Source: Curtobacterium sp. MCLR17_007 | Lineage (GTDB): Bacteria; Actinomycetota; Actinomycetes; Actinomycetales; Microbacteriaceae | Direction of reading: 5' to 3' | DNA: 64,000 nt | NCBI RefSeq assembly: GCF_003234655.2 | Contig: NZ_CP126271.1 | Coordinates: 2,356,001 to 2,420,000 of the forward strand | Part shown: positions 39,546 to 50,549 of the stretch, piece by piece | How the letters are laid out: each line of letters begins with the position of its first letter | Numbering within the stretch: the stretch's first letter is position 1 | Translations under genes and position numbers: made by a program | Notes under the pieces: generated by a model | Database searches by the model: none | Told to the model about the DNA's origin: nothing | The model's input: the letters and a program-made list of their open reading frames with translations, nothing else

Positions 39546-41240
39546 TCAGCGCTGGATGCCGAGCACCGACGCCGTGACGCCGGTCCGGTCCCAGCCGCCG
39601 CCGGCGGACTGCAGGACCTGCCCGTCGGACATCAGCAGCAGCAGCGCTCCCCCGCTGCCGCCCGCGATCGCCTTCGCGGTGCCGTCCGGTTTCTGCAGGG
39701 TGGTCGCCTGGCCGCCGATCGTGGACCGGACGATGCTCGGCCCGCTCGGGCCCTGGCCGAGCGACGCCACGTCGAGGTCGCTCACCCAGGTCGCCCCGAC
39801 GGCGGTCCCCGTCGCGGCCTGCAGCCGCACCGGGGCGCCGAGTGCCGTCGGGGTGCGGTCCGAGTCACGCACGATCGCCATCACGTAGAGGGCGGGCCCG
39901 CCGTCGGTGTCGATCAGCGCGAGGGCCCTGGTCGAGTCGCGCGACACCTGGAAGGACACGAGTTCGCCGTCGGGCAGCGTCGAGGTCACCTGGTGCTGGT
40001 CGCCGCGGAAGCCCCACGCCGTGATGGTGCGCGGGTTCGACGACTGCGCGGTCCAGACGAAGCCCTGGTCGTCGACGGACGGCGGGATGAGGTCCTGGCT
40101 GTCCGTGAGGCGCACGGGCTTCTTCCCGCTCTGCACGACGAAGACCCCGGCGTCGGTGCCCACCGCGACGTCGGTCCCCGACGCGGTGATCGCGACGGAC
40201 TCGGGGGACAGCGCTGCGACGGCGTCGCCCACCCCGCTGGCCAGCTTCGCCACGTCCCCCGTGCCGGGTGCCGCGTAGCCGACGGCCTTCCCGTCCACGA
40301 CGAGGGGCCGGGGGTCGACGTCGGGGTTGACGACCGCGCTGGTGCCGCTCGAGTCCGGGACCGCGAACGTGGTGCCCTCGGCGGTGATCTGGACCGACGA
40401 CACGGTGGCCACGGAGGACAGCGACCGGGCCAGCTGTTCGCGCATCCGCACGCGGTCGACGGTGGTCGCTCGGAGTGCGTCCTGGGAGAGGTCGACCTGC
40501 GCGCTGCCGTTGTCGACGGTCACGGCGTTCAGGGAGAGCTGGGTGCCCTCGGGGAACGAGGAGAGCACGGCACCCTTCATCCAGTCGGCGGGACCGGCGA
40601 GCAGGGCGCTGACGATCCGGGTGCTCGTCGACGACCGGGCCAGGAACCAGCGTTCGTCGGGCACCAGGTACCGGTACGTCGGGTCGTAGAAGTACAGGGC
40701 GTGGGCCTGGAACACCTGTCCGAAGCTGACCGGGGTGAGGATGATGCCGTCCGGCGCGTAGCTGATCCGCCACTGGCCGTCCTGCCTGGTGAACTGGAAG
40801 GTCAGCGTCGACGAGGTGGGGCGGACGGCCTGGGTGTACTCGCCGTCTCCGTCGACCGTCGCGCTCGCCGTCAGCGTGTAGGTCAGCTCGCGGTCCCCGA
40901 CCTGTTCGACGTCGCCGTCGCCCTGCCGGATCGTGGTGCTCTGCCGCGGGTTCCACTTCTGGGCGAACGAGTCACTGAGGAACTCGCGGGCGACGGCGTA
41001 GTTGTCCTGCGCGCCCGTGGCGGCGTTCACGAACCCGCGCAGGATCGCGCTCTGGCTCGAGCCGTCCTCGGGGGCACTCGGGCGGTAGTCCACGCCGGAC
41101 ACCGACTCGTCCTTGAGGCTCTGCCCGGTGCGGACCGGGCCGCCGGTGGGGATCGCGGCGCAGGCCGACACCGCGACGAGCGTCACGGCGGCGAGCACGA
41201 CGGCGAGCACGCGGCGGGTGCGGGAGGCGGTGCGGGTCAT
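39546..41240 (-). CDS. lpqB: Lipoprotein LpqB
   Basis: 564 aa. The signal peptide RRVLAVVLAAVTLVAVSAC ends in a lipobox. A GerMN-type domain (about residues 150-290) is followed by a beta-propeller-like C-terminal half. LpqB interacts with the sensor MtrB on the outer face of the membrane and tunes MtrAB signalling in mycobacteria. Its ATG overlaps the mtrB stop as ATGA. Confidence 0.94.
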   Translation of the reverse strand: MTRTASRTRRVLAVVLAAVTLVAVSACAAIPTGGPVRTGQSLKDESVSGVDYRPSAPEDGSSQSAILRGFVNAATGAQDNYAVAREFLSDSFAQKWNPRQSTTIRQGDGDVEQVGDRELTYTLTASATVDGDGEYTQAVRPTSSTLTFQFTRQDGQWRISYAPDGIILTPVSFGQVFQAHALYFYDPTYRYLVPDERWFLARSSTSTRIVSALLAGPADWMKGAVLSSFPEGTQLSLNAVTVDNGSAQVDLSQDALRATTVDRVRMREQLARSLSSVATVSSVQITAEGTTFAVPDSSGTSAVVNPDVDPRPLVVDGKAVGYAAPGTGDVAKLASGVGDAVAALSPESVAITASGTDVAVGTDAGVFVVQSGKKPVRLTDSQDLIPPSVDDQGFVWTAQSSNPRTITAWGFRGDQHQVTSTLPDGELVSFQVSRDSTRALALIDTDGGPALYVMAIVRDSDRTPTALGAPVRLQAATGTAVGATWVSDLDVASLGQGPSGPSIVRSTIGGQATTLQKPDGTAKAIAGGSGGALLLLMSDGQVLQSAGGGWDRTGVTASVLGIQR

Positions 41241-42901
41241 CGGGAGGAGTCCTCTCGTGGGCCGTCGTACGGCTCGTCGAGTTCGGGCAGCCGGATCGCG
41301 GACGTGGCCGTCGGCTCCTGCCCCTGCCGCGGCACGGTCAGCACGAACGCCGACCCTTCGCCGGGCCGGGACCAGACGTCGATGCGGCCGCCGTGGAGCT
41401 TGGCGTCGCCCAGGCTGATCGCGAGGCCGAGCCCGGTGCCGCCGATGGTGCGCTTGCGGCTGGGGTCGGCCCGCCAGAACCGGTCGAACACGCGGGTGGT
41501 GTCCTCCGGGGGCATCCCGACGCCGTGGTCGCGCACGGCGATCGCCACGGTCCTGGCGTCGCTGTCGACGACGACGTGCACGGGCTTGGCGTCGCCGTGC
41601 TCGATCGCGTTGCCGACCAGGTTGCGGAGGATGCGGCGGATGCGGCGGGCGTCGAGTCGCATCGTCGTGTGGCCGCCCGGTGTCGCCAGGCGCAGCTCCA
41701 CGCCGGCCCGTTCGGCGAGCGGACGGAACTCGTCGACGATGTCGGTGGTCAGCGCGGCCGGGACGACGAGCTCGGTCTCGAGCTCGACCGCCTGGGCGTC
41801 GTAGCGCGAGATCTCCAGCAGGTCCGACAGCAGCAGCTCGAAGCGCTCGATCTGGTCGTGCATGAGCTCGGCGGACCGGCTGATCGCCGGCTCGAAGGCG
41901 TGGCGCGCGTCGTAGAGCACGTCGCCGGCGAGCCGGATCGTGGTGAGGGGGGTGCGGAGCTCGTGCGAGACGTCGGACACGAACCGCTGCTGGACGCGGG
42001 AGAGCTCGGCGAGCTGGGTGATCTGTCGGCTGACCGCGTCCGCCATGCCGTTGAAGCTGCGCGCCAGGGTCGCGACGTCGTCCTGCCCGCGCACCGGGAT
42101 GCGCTCGTCCAGACGCCCGGCCGCGATCTTGCGGCTCGTCTCGGCGGCGCCGCGGATGGGCACGACCACCAGCCGCACGACGAGCGACGTGACCAAGGCG
42201 ATGAGCACGATGAGCGCCACACCGCCGATCGACAGTGTCTGGGAGACGAAGTCGAGGGTCTGCTGCGCGTCCGACAGGTCGTAGACCAGGTACAGCTCGT
42301 ACTGGCCGGCGCTCGGCACCTGCAGCGTCGAGCCGACGACGATGCCGGGTTCCCGTCGGCCGCCGTCATCCAGGCGGACGGCCTGCAGGTGCAGTCGGCC
42401 GGTGTTCTTGCCCACTTCTCTCCGGAGCGCGTCGGTGATGACGGCGTCCGGGAACTCCTGGCTCGCCCGGTTCTGCAGCGTCTGCGGTGTGGACTGGTCC
42501 GGGGACCGCTCGATGGCGATGCTCGTCCCGCCCGGGCTGGTCGTGTTCGACAGGATGGCGCGCTGCGCCTCGTTCTGCAGCGTCTCGAGTTCGGACTGGT
42601 TGTTGTCCTCGGCCGCGGTGGCGGCGTCGAAGATCCCTTGCGCGACGTTCGTGGCCCGTGCGGACTCGGCCTCGATCTGATCACGCCGCTGTGCGTAGAC
42701 GTTGCTCGAGATGCTCAGCATGACCGCGGTGCCGATGACGGCAACCGCGAGCCCGGTCGTGGCGACGGTGATCGCCACGGACCGGACCATCAGGGAGCGC
42801 CGCCACAGGAACGCGAACCCGCGCCACCCCCGTCTGGCCCAGTGTCGGAGTCGTCGGCGCACGCGCCCCAGGCCCGACGAGCCCGAGGTCGTCGGCGGCA
42901 C
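41237..42901 (-). CDS. mtrB: Sensor histidine kinase MtrB
   Basis: 554 aa. Two membrane helices (about 41-64 and 224-248) flank an extracytoplasmic domain; HAMP (PIRGAAETSRKIAAGRLDERI), HisKA with His313 (VSDVSHELRTPLTTIR) and HATPase (LRNLVGNAIEHGD, VRDHGVGMPPEDT, GGTGLGLAIS) follow. MtrAB controls cell-wall and osmoprotection genes. I chose GTG at 42901, five nt after the mtrA stop and with GGAG upstream; much longer open frames above it are shadow sequence. It overlaps lpqB by 4 nt. Confidence 0.95.
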   Translation of the reverse strand: MPPTTSGSSGLGRVRRRLRHWARRGWRGFAFLWRRSLMVRSVAITVATTGLAVAVIGTAVMLSISSNVYAQRRDQIEAESARATNVAQGIFDAATAAEDNNQSELETLQNEAQRAILSNTTSPGGTSIAIERSPDQSTPQTLQNRASQEFPDAVITDALRREVGKNTGRLHLQAVRLDDGGRREPGIVVGSTLQVPSAGQYELYLVYDLSDAQQTLDFVSQTLSIGGVALIVLIALVTSLVVRLVVVPIRGAAETSRKIAAGRLDERIPVRGQDDVATLARSFNGMADAVSRQITQLAELSRVQQRFVSDVSHELRTPLTTIRLAGDVLYDARHAFEPAISRSAELMHDQIERFELLLSDLLEISRYDAQAVELETELVVPAALTTDIVDEFRPLAERAGVELRLATPGGHTTMRLDARRIRRILRNLVGNAIEHGDAKPVHVVVDSDARTVAIAVRDHGVGMPPEDTTRVFDRFWRADPSRKRTIGGTGLGLAISLGDAKLHGGRIDVWSRPGEGSAFVLTVPRQGQEPTATSAIRLPELDEPYDGPREDSSR

Positions 42902-42906
42902 GGGAC

Positions 42907-43581
42907 TCAGGCTCCCCCGGCGCGGTAGCCGACGCCGCGGACGGTGGTCACGATGCGCGGGGCGTCCGGGTCGTGCTCGATCTTCGCGCGGAGGCGCTGG
43001 ACGTGCACGTTCACCAGTCGGGTGTCCGCCTTGTAGTGGTAGCCCCAGACCTGTTCGAGCAGCATCTCGCGCGTGAAGACCTGGTTGGGCTTCTCGGCGA
43101 GGGCACGCAGCAGGTCGAACTCGAGCGGGGTGAGCGCGATGACGGCGTCGCCGCGGCGGACCTCGTGCCCGGGGACGTCGACGGTGAGGTCCCCCACGTG
43201 CAGCACGGTGGCGTCCGAGGCCGCCGGACGCAGCCGGGTGCGGATGCGGGCGACGAGCTCCTTCGGGTTGAAGGGCTTCACGACGTAGTCGTCGGCGCCG
43301 TTCTCGAGCCCGGCGACGACGTCGGACGTGTCGCCCCTGGCGGTGAGCATGATGATCGGCGTCCCGCTCTCGGCACGGATGCGGCGGCAGACCTCGATGC
43401 CGTCGATGCCGGGCAGCATCACGTCGAGCAGGACCAGGTCGGGCTTGGTCGCGTGGAAGGCGTCGACCGCGTCGTTGCCGTCGGCGCTGAACTCCGGCTC
43501 GTAGCCCTCGGAACGGAGGACGATGCCGATCATCTCGGCGAGGGCCTGGTCGTCGTCGACGACGAGGATGCGCGGTGTCAT
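42907..43581 (-). CDS. mtrA: Response regulator MtrA
   Basis: 224 aa OmpR-family regulator. Receiver: acidic D9-D11, phospho-acceptor D53 (VLLDVMLPGIDG), K102 (YVVKPFNPKEL). Winged helix: LTPLEFDLLRALAEKPNQVFTREMLLEQVWGYHYKADTRLVNVHVQRLRAKIE, the characteristic MtrA DNA-binding sequence. The ATG at 43581 gives the family start MTPRILVVDDD. It is first in mtrA-mtrB-lpqB and divergent, with 145 nt between, from the membrane-protein/MoxR operon. Confidence 0.97.
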   Translation of the reverse strand: MTPRILVVDDDQALAEMIGIVLRSEGYEPEFSADGNDAVDAFHATKPDLVLLDVMLPGIDGIEVCRRIRAESGTPIIMLTARGDTSDVVAGLENGADDYVVKPFNPKELVARIRTRLRPAASDATVLHVGDLTVDVPGHEVRRGDAVIALTPLEFDLLRALAEKPNQVFTREMLLEQVWGYHYKADTRLVNVHVQRLRAKIEHDPDAPRIVTTVRGVGYRAGGA

Positions 43582-43726
43582 GTGATGAGGACTCTTCGGT
43601 GGCATGCGGACGTACCCGGCCGGGCACGTGTCCTTCACGATAGCCGAGTGCCCCACGGCGGCGGGTTTTCCGCCAGGATGGTCGTGTCCGCGCCGTGCCG
43701 CGCGGCCGATGTGAGGGGGCGGTTCC

Positions 43727-45118
43727 ATGGCGGGCGACGAGTGGCGCGTACCCGGTGCGTCCGACGGGCCGGACGACCGACCGGGAGGCCCGGTGCAGCC
43801 CCCGACGCAGCCCGCATCCGCGGGACCCGCCGGGGCACCGCCGTGGCCGGGTCAGCAGGGACCGCAGGGACCGCACGGCCACCAGGGCTGGGCCGGCCAG
43901 CAGCCGCCGCCACCGCTCCCGCCCGGGCAGCGCCCGGTCATCCCGCTGCGACCGCTCGGACTCGGCGACGTCCTCGCGGGGGCGTTCATTGTCTTCCGTC
44001 GCAACGCCCGCGTGCTGGTCCTGTGGGCGGTGCTGCTCTCCGGCGTGCTCGGACTGGTGTCCACCCTGGTCACGACGTTCGGCCAGCGGACGCTGCAGTC
44101 CCGCATGCTCTCGGCCGTCGACGGCGGGTCCGACGCGGACAGCATCATCGCGGGCAGCGCGACGCTGTACCTCGTCCTCGCGGTCGCCGTGCCGTTCCTG
44201 GCGTACCTGGGCCGCGGCTTCCTGGTCGCGCCGGTCGCGGTCGACACCGGGCAGCGCGTGCTCGGACGCCGGGGCACCTTCCGCGGGCTGTGGTCCCTGC
44301 TGGCAGGACGCCGGTGGAGCGTCGTCTGGTGGATCCTGCTGCAGCTCGGCGCCGGGGTCGTCGTCGGCGGCCTGTTCGTCCTGGTCGGCTTCGGCCTGCT
44401 CGGTGCGGTGACGGCGAACGACGGCAACGGGGTCGTCGGTTTCGTGCTCGGCATCATCGGCATGGTCCTGGTGTTCGTCGTCCTGCTGGCGTTCCTGACG
44501 ACGCGGTTCGCGTTCACGGTCCCGACCATCGCGCTCGAGGGCCGGGGCGTGTTCTCGGCCGCCGCCCAGTCGTGGCGGCTCACCCGCGGTGCGTTCTGGC
44601 GCACGTTCGGCATCCTGCTGCTCGTGCAGGTGGTGTTCGGCTTCGCGGCGAGCATCGCCGGTCTGCCGCTCTCCCTCGGCGCCACCCTGGTGTCCGGCGT
44701 CTTCGACCCGCTCGGCCAGACGGATTCCGGGTCGGGTGCGTCCGTCGGGGCGGTCGTCGCCCTGGTCGTCGGCAGCCTGCTCGTGATCGCCGTGCAGTGT
44801 GTCACTGACGTGCTGAGCGCGTCGGTGACGACGTTCCTGGCGATCGACCGCCGCATCCGCACCGAGGCCCTCGACCAGCGGATCGCCTCGCACCTCGAGA
44901 CCGGGCAGCCGGGTGACCCGTTCGCCCCGGCCGATCCGGTCGCCCGGCCACCGTGGACCGCCCAGCAGCAGTGGCCGCAGCAGCAGCCGGGGCAACAGCC
45001 GTGGCCGCAGCAGCAGCAACAGCCGTGGCCGCCGCAGCACCCGGGGCAGCCGCCGGCCGGGCAGCAGCCGCCGCGGCCGCCGCAGTGGGGACCGCCCCGT
45101 CCCGGCGGCCACGGATGA
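43727..45118 (+). CDS. Glycerophosphoryl diester phosphodiesterase membrane domain protein
   Basis: 463 aa. A Pro/Gly/Gln-rich soluble N-terminus (about 80 residues) leads to six or seven membrane segments with the pattern PLRPLGLGDVLAGAFIVFRRNARVLVLWA and FLTTRFAFTVPTIALEGRGVFSAAAQSWRLTRGAFWRTFGILLL seen in the GPDPase_memb family; no phosphodiesterase catalytic domain is attached. The C-terminal 70 residues are Gln/Pro repeats (WPQQQ). It starts the five-gene overlapped operon to DUF58 and is divergent from mtrA. Confidence 0.85.
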   Translation: MAGDEWRVPGASDGPDDRPGGPVQPPTQPASAGPAGAPPWPGQQGPQGPHGHQGWAGQQPPPPLPPGQRPVIPLRPLGLGDVLAGAFIVFRRNARVLVLWAVLLSGVLGLVSTLVTTFGQRTLQSRMLSAVDGGSDADSIIAGSATLYLVLAVAVPFLAYLGRGFLVAPVAVDTGQRVLGRRGTFRGLWSLLAGRRWSVVWWILLQLGAGVVVGGLFVLVGFGLLGAVTANDGNGVVGFVLGIIGMVLVFVVLLAFLTTRFAFTVPTIALEGRGVFSAAAQSWRLTRGAFWRTFGILLLVQVVFGFAASIAGLPLSLGATLVSGVFDPLGQTDSGSGASVGAVVALVVGSLLVIAVQCVTDVLSASVTTFLAIDRRIRTEALDQRIASHLETGQPGDPFAPADPVARPPWTAQQQWPQQQPGQQPWPQQQQQPWPPQHPGQPPAGQQPPRPPQWGPPRPGGHG

Positions 45119-45756
45119 CGGGCGTCGACCCGGACCAGGCGCGACGGTTGCTCGAGCGCGAGCTCGCGAAGCAGGACTACAGCGGCGCGCACGTGACCTG
45201 GTGGGACCGCGCGTCGCGCTCGTTCCTCGACTGGCTCGGCACGATCGGTCCGGACGGCCTGGGTTCCGAGGGGTTCGGGCGCACCGTGCTCGTCATCGCG
45301 ATCGTGGTCCTGGTCGCGGTGGTGGTGCTCGTCGTCGTCGCACGCGGGCTCCCCCGTCGGCGAGCCAGGCTCGCGGCCTCGGCCGACGGCGGGGTCTTCG
45401 ACGCCGACGACCAGCGCACGGCCGCCACGCTCGCCGCCGCAGCCCGACGGGCCTTCGACGCGGGCGACCACGACCAGGCCGTGCTCGAGGGCTACCGCGC
45501 GATCGCCAGGGGCCTCGGTGAACGCGACCTGGTGCCGGACGTCCCCGGCGCCACCGCCCGCGCGATCGCCGACCGCGCCAGCACGCCCTTCCCCGGGCTC
45601 GCGGACCACCTGCACGTCGCCGCGGTGACCTTCGACGCGGTCCGCTACCTGGGCGCCCGTGCCGACGAGCCCGGCGCACGGCAGGTCCTCGAGACCGAAC
45701 GGACGCTCCGCGGGACCCGTCCGGCCCGGGTGGGCGGACCGGCGGTGCCCGCATGA
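45115..45756 (+). CDS. DUF4129 domain membrane protein
   Basis: 213 aa: a short N-terminal cytoplasmic or outer region (DPDQARRLLERELAKQDYSG), one membrane helix (TVLVIAIVVLVAVVVLVVVA, residues about 58-77) and a C-terminal DUF4129 domain with AARRAFDAGDHDQAVLEGYRAIARGLGERDL. Its ATG overlaps the preceding stop (ATGA) and its stop overlaps the next start. DUF4129 often sits beside MoxR and DUF58 genes. Confidence 0.86.
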   Translation: MTGVDPDQARRLLERELAKQDYSGAHVTWWDRASRSFLDWLGTIGPDGLGSEGFGRTVLVIAIVVLVAVVVLVVVARGLPRRRARLAASADGGVFDADDQRTAATLAAAARRAFDAGDHDQAVLEGYRAIARGLGERDLVPDVPGATARAIADRASTPFPGLADHLHVAAVTFDAVRYLGARADEPGARQVLETERTLRGTRPARVGGPAVPA

Positions 45757-47050
45757 GCACCACGACCACGCCGCGCCGACACCGGGACGCCGACCCGACC
45801 GCGGACCCGACGGCTCCGGCCGGGTCACGGCGTGAGGGCCGCTGGACGCGGACCGGGCTCTGGGTCGCGATCGCGCTGATCGGCGTCCTGCTCGCGGCGC
45901 TGACCGCCGCGGTGGGCGGCGGGGACGGGCCGACCGACACGCCGCTCGACCCGACCTCCACGACGGCGAGCGGGTCCCGGGCGCTCGTCCGCGTCCTCGA
46001 GCAACAGGGCACCGCCGTCAGCATCGTGCACGACGTCGACCGCCTCGACACGGACGCCGGCACGGTCTTCGTCGACGACTCGGCCGGCGTCCTCGCCCCC
46101 GCGGTCGCCCGACGCATCGCGCGCTCGGCACCCGACGTGGTCCTGGTGACGACGAACCCGGGCGTGCTCGAGGCCTTCCGCACGCGGGCGACCCCGGCCA
46201 CCACGGTCGAGTCCGCCGACACCGTGTCCACACGCGGCTGCGCCATCCCCGCGGCGAGCGCCGCCCGTCGCGTCTCGACCGCCGGGGTGAGCTACACCGT
46301 CCGTGAGTCCGACACCCTCCGCTGCGCCCCGACCGGCTCCGGCAGCGACCGGACCTGGGGGCTCGTGCAGACCTCGACCGCCGCGGGCGTCGTCACCCTC
46401 GTCGGCACCACGGGCGCCTTCCGGAACGACACCGTCACGACCGCGGGCAACGCCGCCCTGGCGCTCGGGCTGCTCGGCGGCGGCGACCGACTCGACTGGT
46501 ACGTCCCAACGACGGGCAGCGCGGACGCCGCGCCGTCGCTCGGCGGCCTCGCGCCGCCGTGGGTGCCGAGCGCCCTCGCCCTGCTCGGGGCCGTCGCCGT
46601 GGCAGCCGCCGTGTGGCGTGGCCGACGGCTCGGCCCCCTCGTCGTCGAGCAGCTCCCCGTGGTGGTCCGCGCCGCCGAGACCACCGAGGGCCGCGCCCGC
46701 CTGTACGCCAGGACCCGCGACCGGACCCACACGCTGGACACCCTGCGGATCGCCGCGGTGCGTCGCACGGCACGCCTGCTCGGGCTGCCCCGGTCCGCGC
46801 ACGTCGACGAGGTGGTGCGCCGCGCCGCCGCGGCCACCGGCCGCACGCCCGGTGCGGTGGGTGCCGTGCTCGTCGGTGGACCGACCGCCGACGACCGCGC
46901 ACTCGTGGACGGAGCGGCCGCACTCGACGAACTCGAGCGCGCCGTGACGCGAGCCGTCGCCGGGGACGCACCACGGGCCTCCCCTCCGACCACCCCGGCA
47001 CCCTCCGACCAGCCCCGCCAGCCGACCGACCCCCGACCAGGAGGACGACC

Positions 47051-47054
<4 letters not shown>
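45753..47054 (+). CDS. DUF4350 domain membrane protein
   Basis: 433 aa. One membrane helix near residue 36-54, an extracytoplasmic alpha/beta domain with SGSRALVRVLEQQGTAVSIVHDVDRLD (the DUF4350 GATase-like fold), a second helix near 270-290 and a cytoplasmic tail with LDTLRIAAVRRTARLLGLP. It overlaps both neighbours by 4 nt. The last 40 residues (Pro/Ser/Thr-rich) contain the DNA half-element ACGGGCCTCCC of the hairpin family (near 46974). Confidence 0.84.
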
Positions 47055-48030
<976 letters not shown>

Positions 48031-48031
<1 letters not shown>

Positions 48032-49365
48032 TGGCCATCTCGGGGCGGTTCGTCGCGCTGCTCGCCGTCGGGATCGTCCCCACGGTGCTGTTCGGCAGCG
48101 GATGGGGCGCGCTGGCGTGGGTCGGCCTCGTGCTCGTGGCGGGCGCGGTCGACGTCCTGCTGGCCGCCGACCTCGGCACCGTCCGCGTGGAGCGACGGAT
48201 GCCCCGCCTGGCACGGCGCGACACGACGACGGACGGCACGCTCGTGCTCGCCAACGACGGGCAGCGGGCACTGCGCGCCGTGGTCCGCGACATGTGGGAG
48301 CCCTCCGCGGGCCACACGCCGCTCCGGATGCACCTGGACGTCCCCGCCGGTGAGCGACGGACCGCACGGATGCGCTTCGCCCCGTTCCGGCGTGGCCGTC
48401 GGCGCACCGCGGGTGTCGCCGTGCGGGCCTTCGGGCCACTCGGCCTGGCCGCCCGCCAACGTGTGCTCGACGCGCCCGCCGAACTGGTCGTCACGCCGCC
48501 GTTCCGGTCGCGGCGGCACCTGCCCTCGCGCCTGGCGCGGCTGCGCGAGCTCGACGGCGAGACCACGTTGCAGCTGCGCGGGCACGGTACCGAGTTCGAC
48601 TCGCTCCGGGACTACGTGCGCGGGGACGACGTCCGGTCGATCGACTGGCGGGCGACGGCACGCCGCCAGGACCTCGTCGTGCGGACCTGGCGCCCGGAGC
48701 GGGACCGGCGGGTGGTGGTCGTGGTCGATGCCGGACGCGCCGGTGCCGGCCGGGTCGGGGACGAGCCCCGGCAGGACACCGCCATCGAGGCGGCGCTGCT
48801 CGTGGGTGCGCTCGCCGCCGCCGCCGGCGATCGGGTGGACCTGGTCGTGATGGACGACCGGGTGCGTGGCCGGGTGCACGGCGCCACCCGGGTGGACGTC
48901 GTCCAGCGGTTCGGCGAGACCCTTGCGCTCGCGGAGCCCGGGCTCGCCGCCACGGACTGGGCCGCGGTGCCGGCGATCGTCGACGCCGTCACGACACAGC
49001 GTTCGCTCGTCGTGCTCGCCACGAGCCTGGACTCCGTCGGTGCCTCCGGTGACCTGCTCGCGGTGCTGCCGGCACTCGCCCGGCGCCACGCGGTCGTGGT
49101 GACGGCCGTCGAGGACCCGGCCGTCGGCGCGATGGCGACCGGCGACACAGGTGCCGACCGCGGCGACCGCACCACGGGCCTCCCGTCGGCCGCCGGTCGC
49201 GACGTCCACCGGCGGGCTGCGGCGGCCCGCACCCTGCTCGACGCCGACGGCGCTGCGGACGTCGCTCGACGCATCGGCGTCGAGGTCGTGCGCGGCACTC
49301 CGGAACAGGTGCCGCCGTCGGTCGCCGACGCCTACCTGCGCGCCAAGGCGACCGGGAGGCTCTGA
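48031..49365 (+). CDS. DUF58 domain protein
   Basis: 444 aa. Two hydrophobic segments near the N-terminus (about 7-45) precede the DUF58 core LRGHGTEFDSLRDYVRGDDVRSIDWRATARRQDLVVRTW (about 190-230), followed by a VWA-like fold with a degenerate metal site (VVVVVDAGRAG). The GTG at 48031 shares one base with the MoxR stop TAG (TAGTG), tight coupling. Together with MoxR it makes the ATPase and substrate-binding pair typical of these operons. A half-copy of the hairpin element (ACGGGCCTCCCGTC) occurs inside it near 49174. Confidence 0.9.
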
Positions 49366-49427
49366 CCGGCTCCGGTTCGCCGGCTGCGGCCGTGCGCGGC
49401 GGGACACCGCGGCGTCGCACCAAGCCG

Positions 49428-49472
49428 TCGCGCCCCGCTGCGCGCACCGCGCCCCGGTGCGCGGGGGCGCGA
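49428..49472. terminator. Two-step hairpin between the DUF58 and SpoIIM-type genes
   Basis: TCGCGCCCC (49428-49436) pairs with 49464-49472, and an inner stem GCGCACCG/CGGTGCGC (49442-49449 with 49455-49463 region) extends it after a 4-nt bulge. The two flanking genes are convergent, so it can act in both directions. Confidence 0.65.
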
Positions 49473-49506
49473 TGTCACCCCGGGGGCGCGAACCACGGCG
49501 GACCGC

Positions 49507-50502
49507 TCAGCCGGCGACGATGGCCGAGGCGCCGCGGTCGAACTCCTCGACGTCCCCGCGCTCACCCGCCCGGACCGCACGACCGCCGATGACCCACTGG
49601 TAGTACAGGACCGCGGCCAGGGCGACGGTGCCGATGCCGATCTTGACCGGCCAGGGCCAGTCCTGCCGCGTGACGGTGCCCTCGACGATGCCGGAGAGCA
49701 GCAGCGTGAGCACCAGGCCGATCGCAACGGCGACGAGCGCCCGGCCGTCCTCGGCCAAGGCCTGTGCACGGGTGCGTGGGCCGGGGGCGATCCAGGACCA
49801 GCAGATCATCAGCCCGGCGCCCCCGGCGAGGAAGATCGAGTACAGCTCGAGCTGGCCGTGCGGGGCGATGTAGAGGAAGAAGTCGCCCAGGCGCCCCTGC
49901 GAGTGCATGATCGACGCCGAGACCCCGAGGTTGAGGGCGTTCTGCAGGATCGAGTACGGGACGAACAGCCCCGTGATGCCGAACGCGACCATGCTCGCGG
50001 CGATGTACGCGTTGTTCGTCCACACCTGTGCGGTGAACGCCCCCAGGCCGTGGTCGGAGTAGTAGTCGACGAAGTCCTGGGTGGCGTACTGCCGGAGCGC
50101 GGCGTCCGTGCCGAAGGTCGCGACCGCGCCGGGCGTCGTGCTGATCCAGACCGCGGAGACCGCGGCGACGACGACGGTCGCGACGGCCACCCAGATCGTC
50201 ACCCAGCGGATGCGGTGCAGCGCCGCGGGCAGCTGCCGGCCGAAGAACGTCGTCAGCACGGTGAGCGGATCGGCCGGCGTGCCGGTGAACCGGAGCCGGG
50301 CTCGGTGCAGCGTCAGCGAGAGCCGGTCACCCGTGGCAGAACGCGGGACGGCGCCGCGGATGCGTGCCAGGTCGGTCGCGGCGGCCTGGTACCCCGCGAC
50401 CAGCCGGTCGACGTCCTCGCCAGTGGCTGGTCGACGTGCCGCGAGGCGGTCGAGGTCCTGCCACCCGTCACGGTGGACCTCGGCGTAGGCGTCCAGGTCC
50501 AT
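49507..50502 (-). CDS. Stage II sporulation protein M (SpoIIM) domain membrane protein
   Basis: 331 aa. A soluble helical N-terminus (WQDLDRLAARRPATGEDVDRLVAGYQAAATDLARIR) leads to about six membrane segments with the SpoIIM/DUF95 pattern NNAYIAASMVAFGITGLFVPYSILQNALNLG and HGQLELYSIFLAGGAGLMICWSWIAPG. The organism is not a sporulator in any recognised sense; the family is common next to RDD and MoxR genes in actinobacteria, role unknown. It is divergent from the RDD gene (47 nt). Confidence 0.88.
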   Translation of the reverse strand: MDLDAYAEVHRDGWQDLDRLAARRPATGEDVDRLVAGYQAAATDLARIRGAVPRSATGDRLSLTLHRARLRFTGTPADPLTVLTTFFGRQLPAALHRIRWVTIWVAVATVVVAAVSAVWISTTPGAVATFGTDAALRQYATQDFVDYYSDHGLGAFTAQVWTNNAYIAASMVAFGITGLFVPYSILQNALNLGVSASIMHSQGRLGDFFLYIAPHGQLELYSIFLAGGAGLMICWSWIAPGPRTRAQALAEDGRALVAVAIGLVLTLLLSGIVEGTVTRQDWPWPVKIGIGTVALAAVLYYQWVIGGRAVRAGERGDVEEFDRGASAIVAG

Positions 50503-50549
50503 GCGGCTCCCCCTCGTGCGCGGTGCGGTCCTTCGGCCAGTATGGTCCC

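Noticed and set aside
42902-45112. Upstream extension of the mtrB frame to 1,291 codons in total
   Set aside because: The extension crosses mtrA in another frame and the divergent operon antisense. The GTG five nt after mtrA gives a normal MtrB.
45293-46802. Minus-strand frames opposite the DUF4129/DUF4350 genes
   Set aside because: Antisense shadows; Arg/Gly-rich with no conserved motif, whereas the plus-strand genes overlap in a coherent operon.
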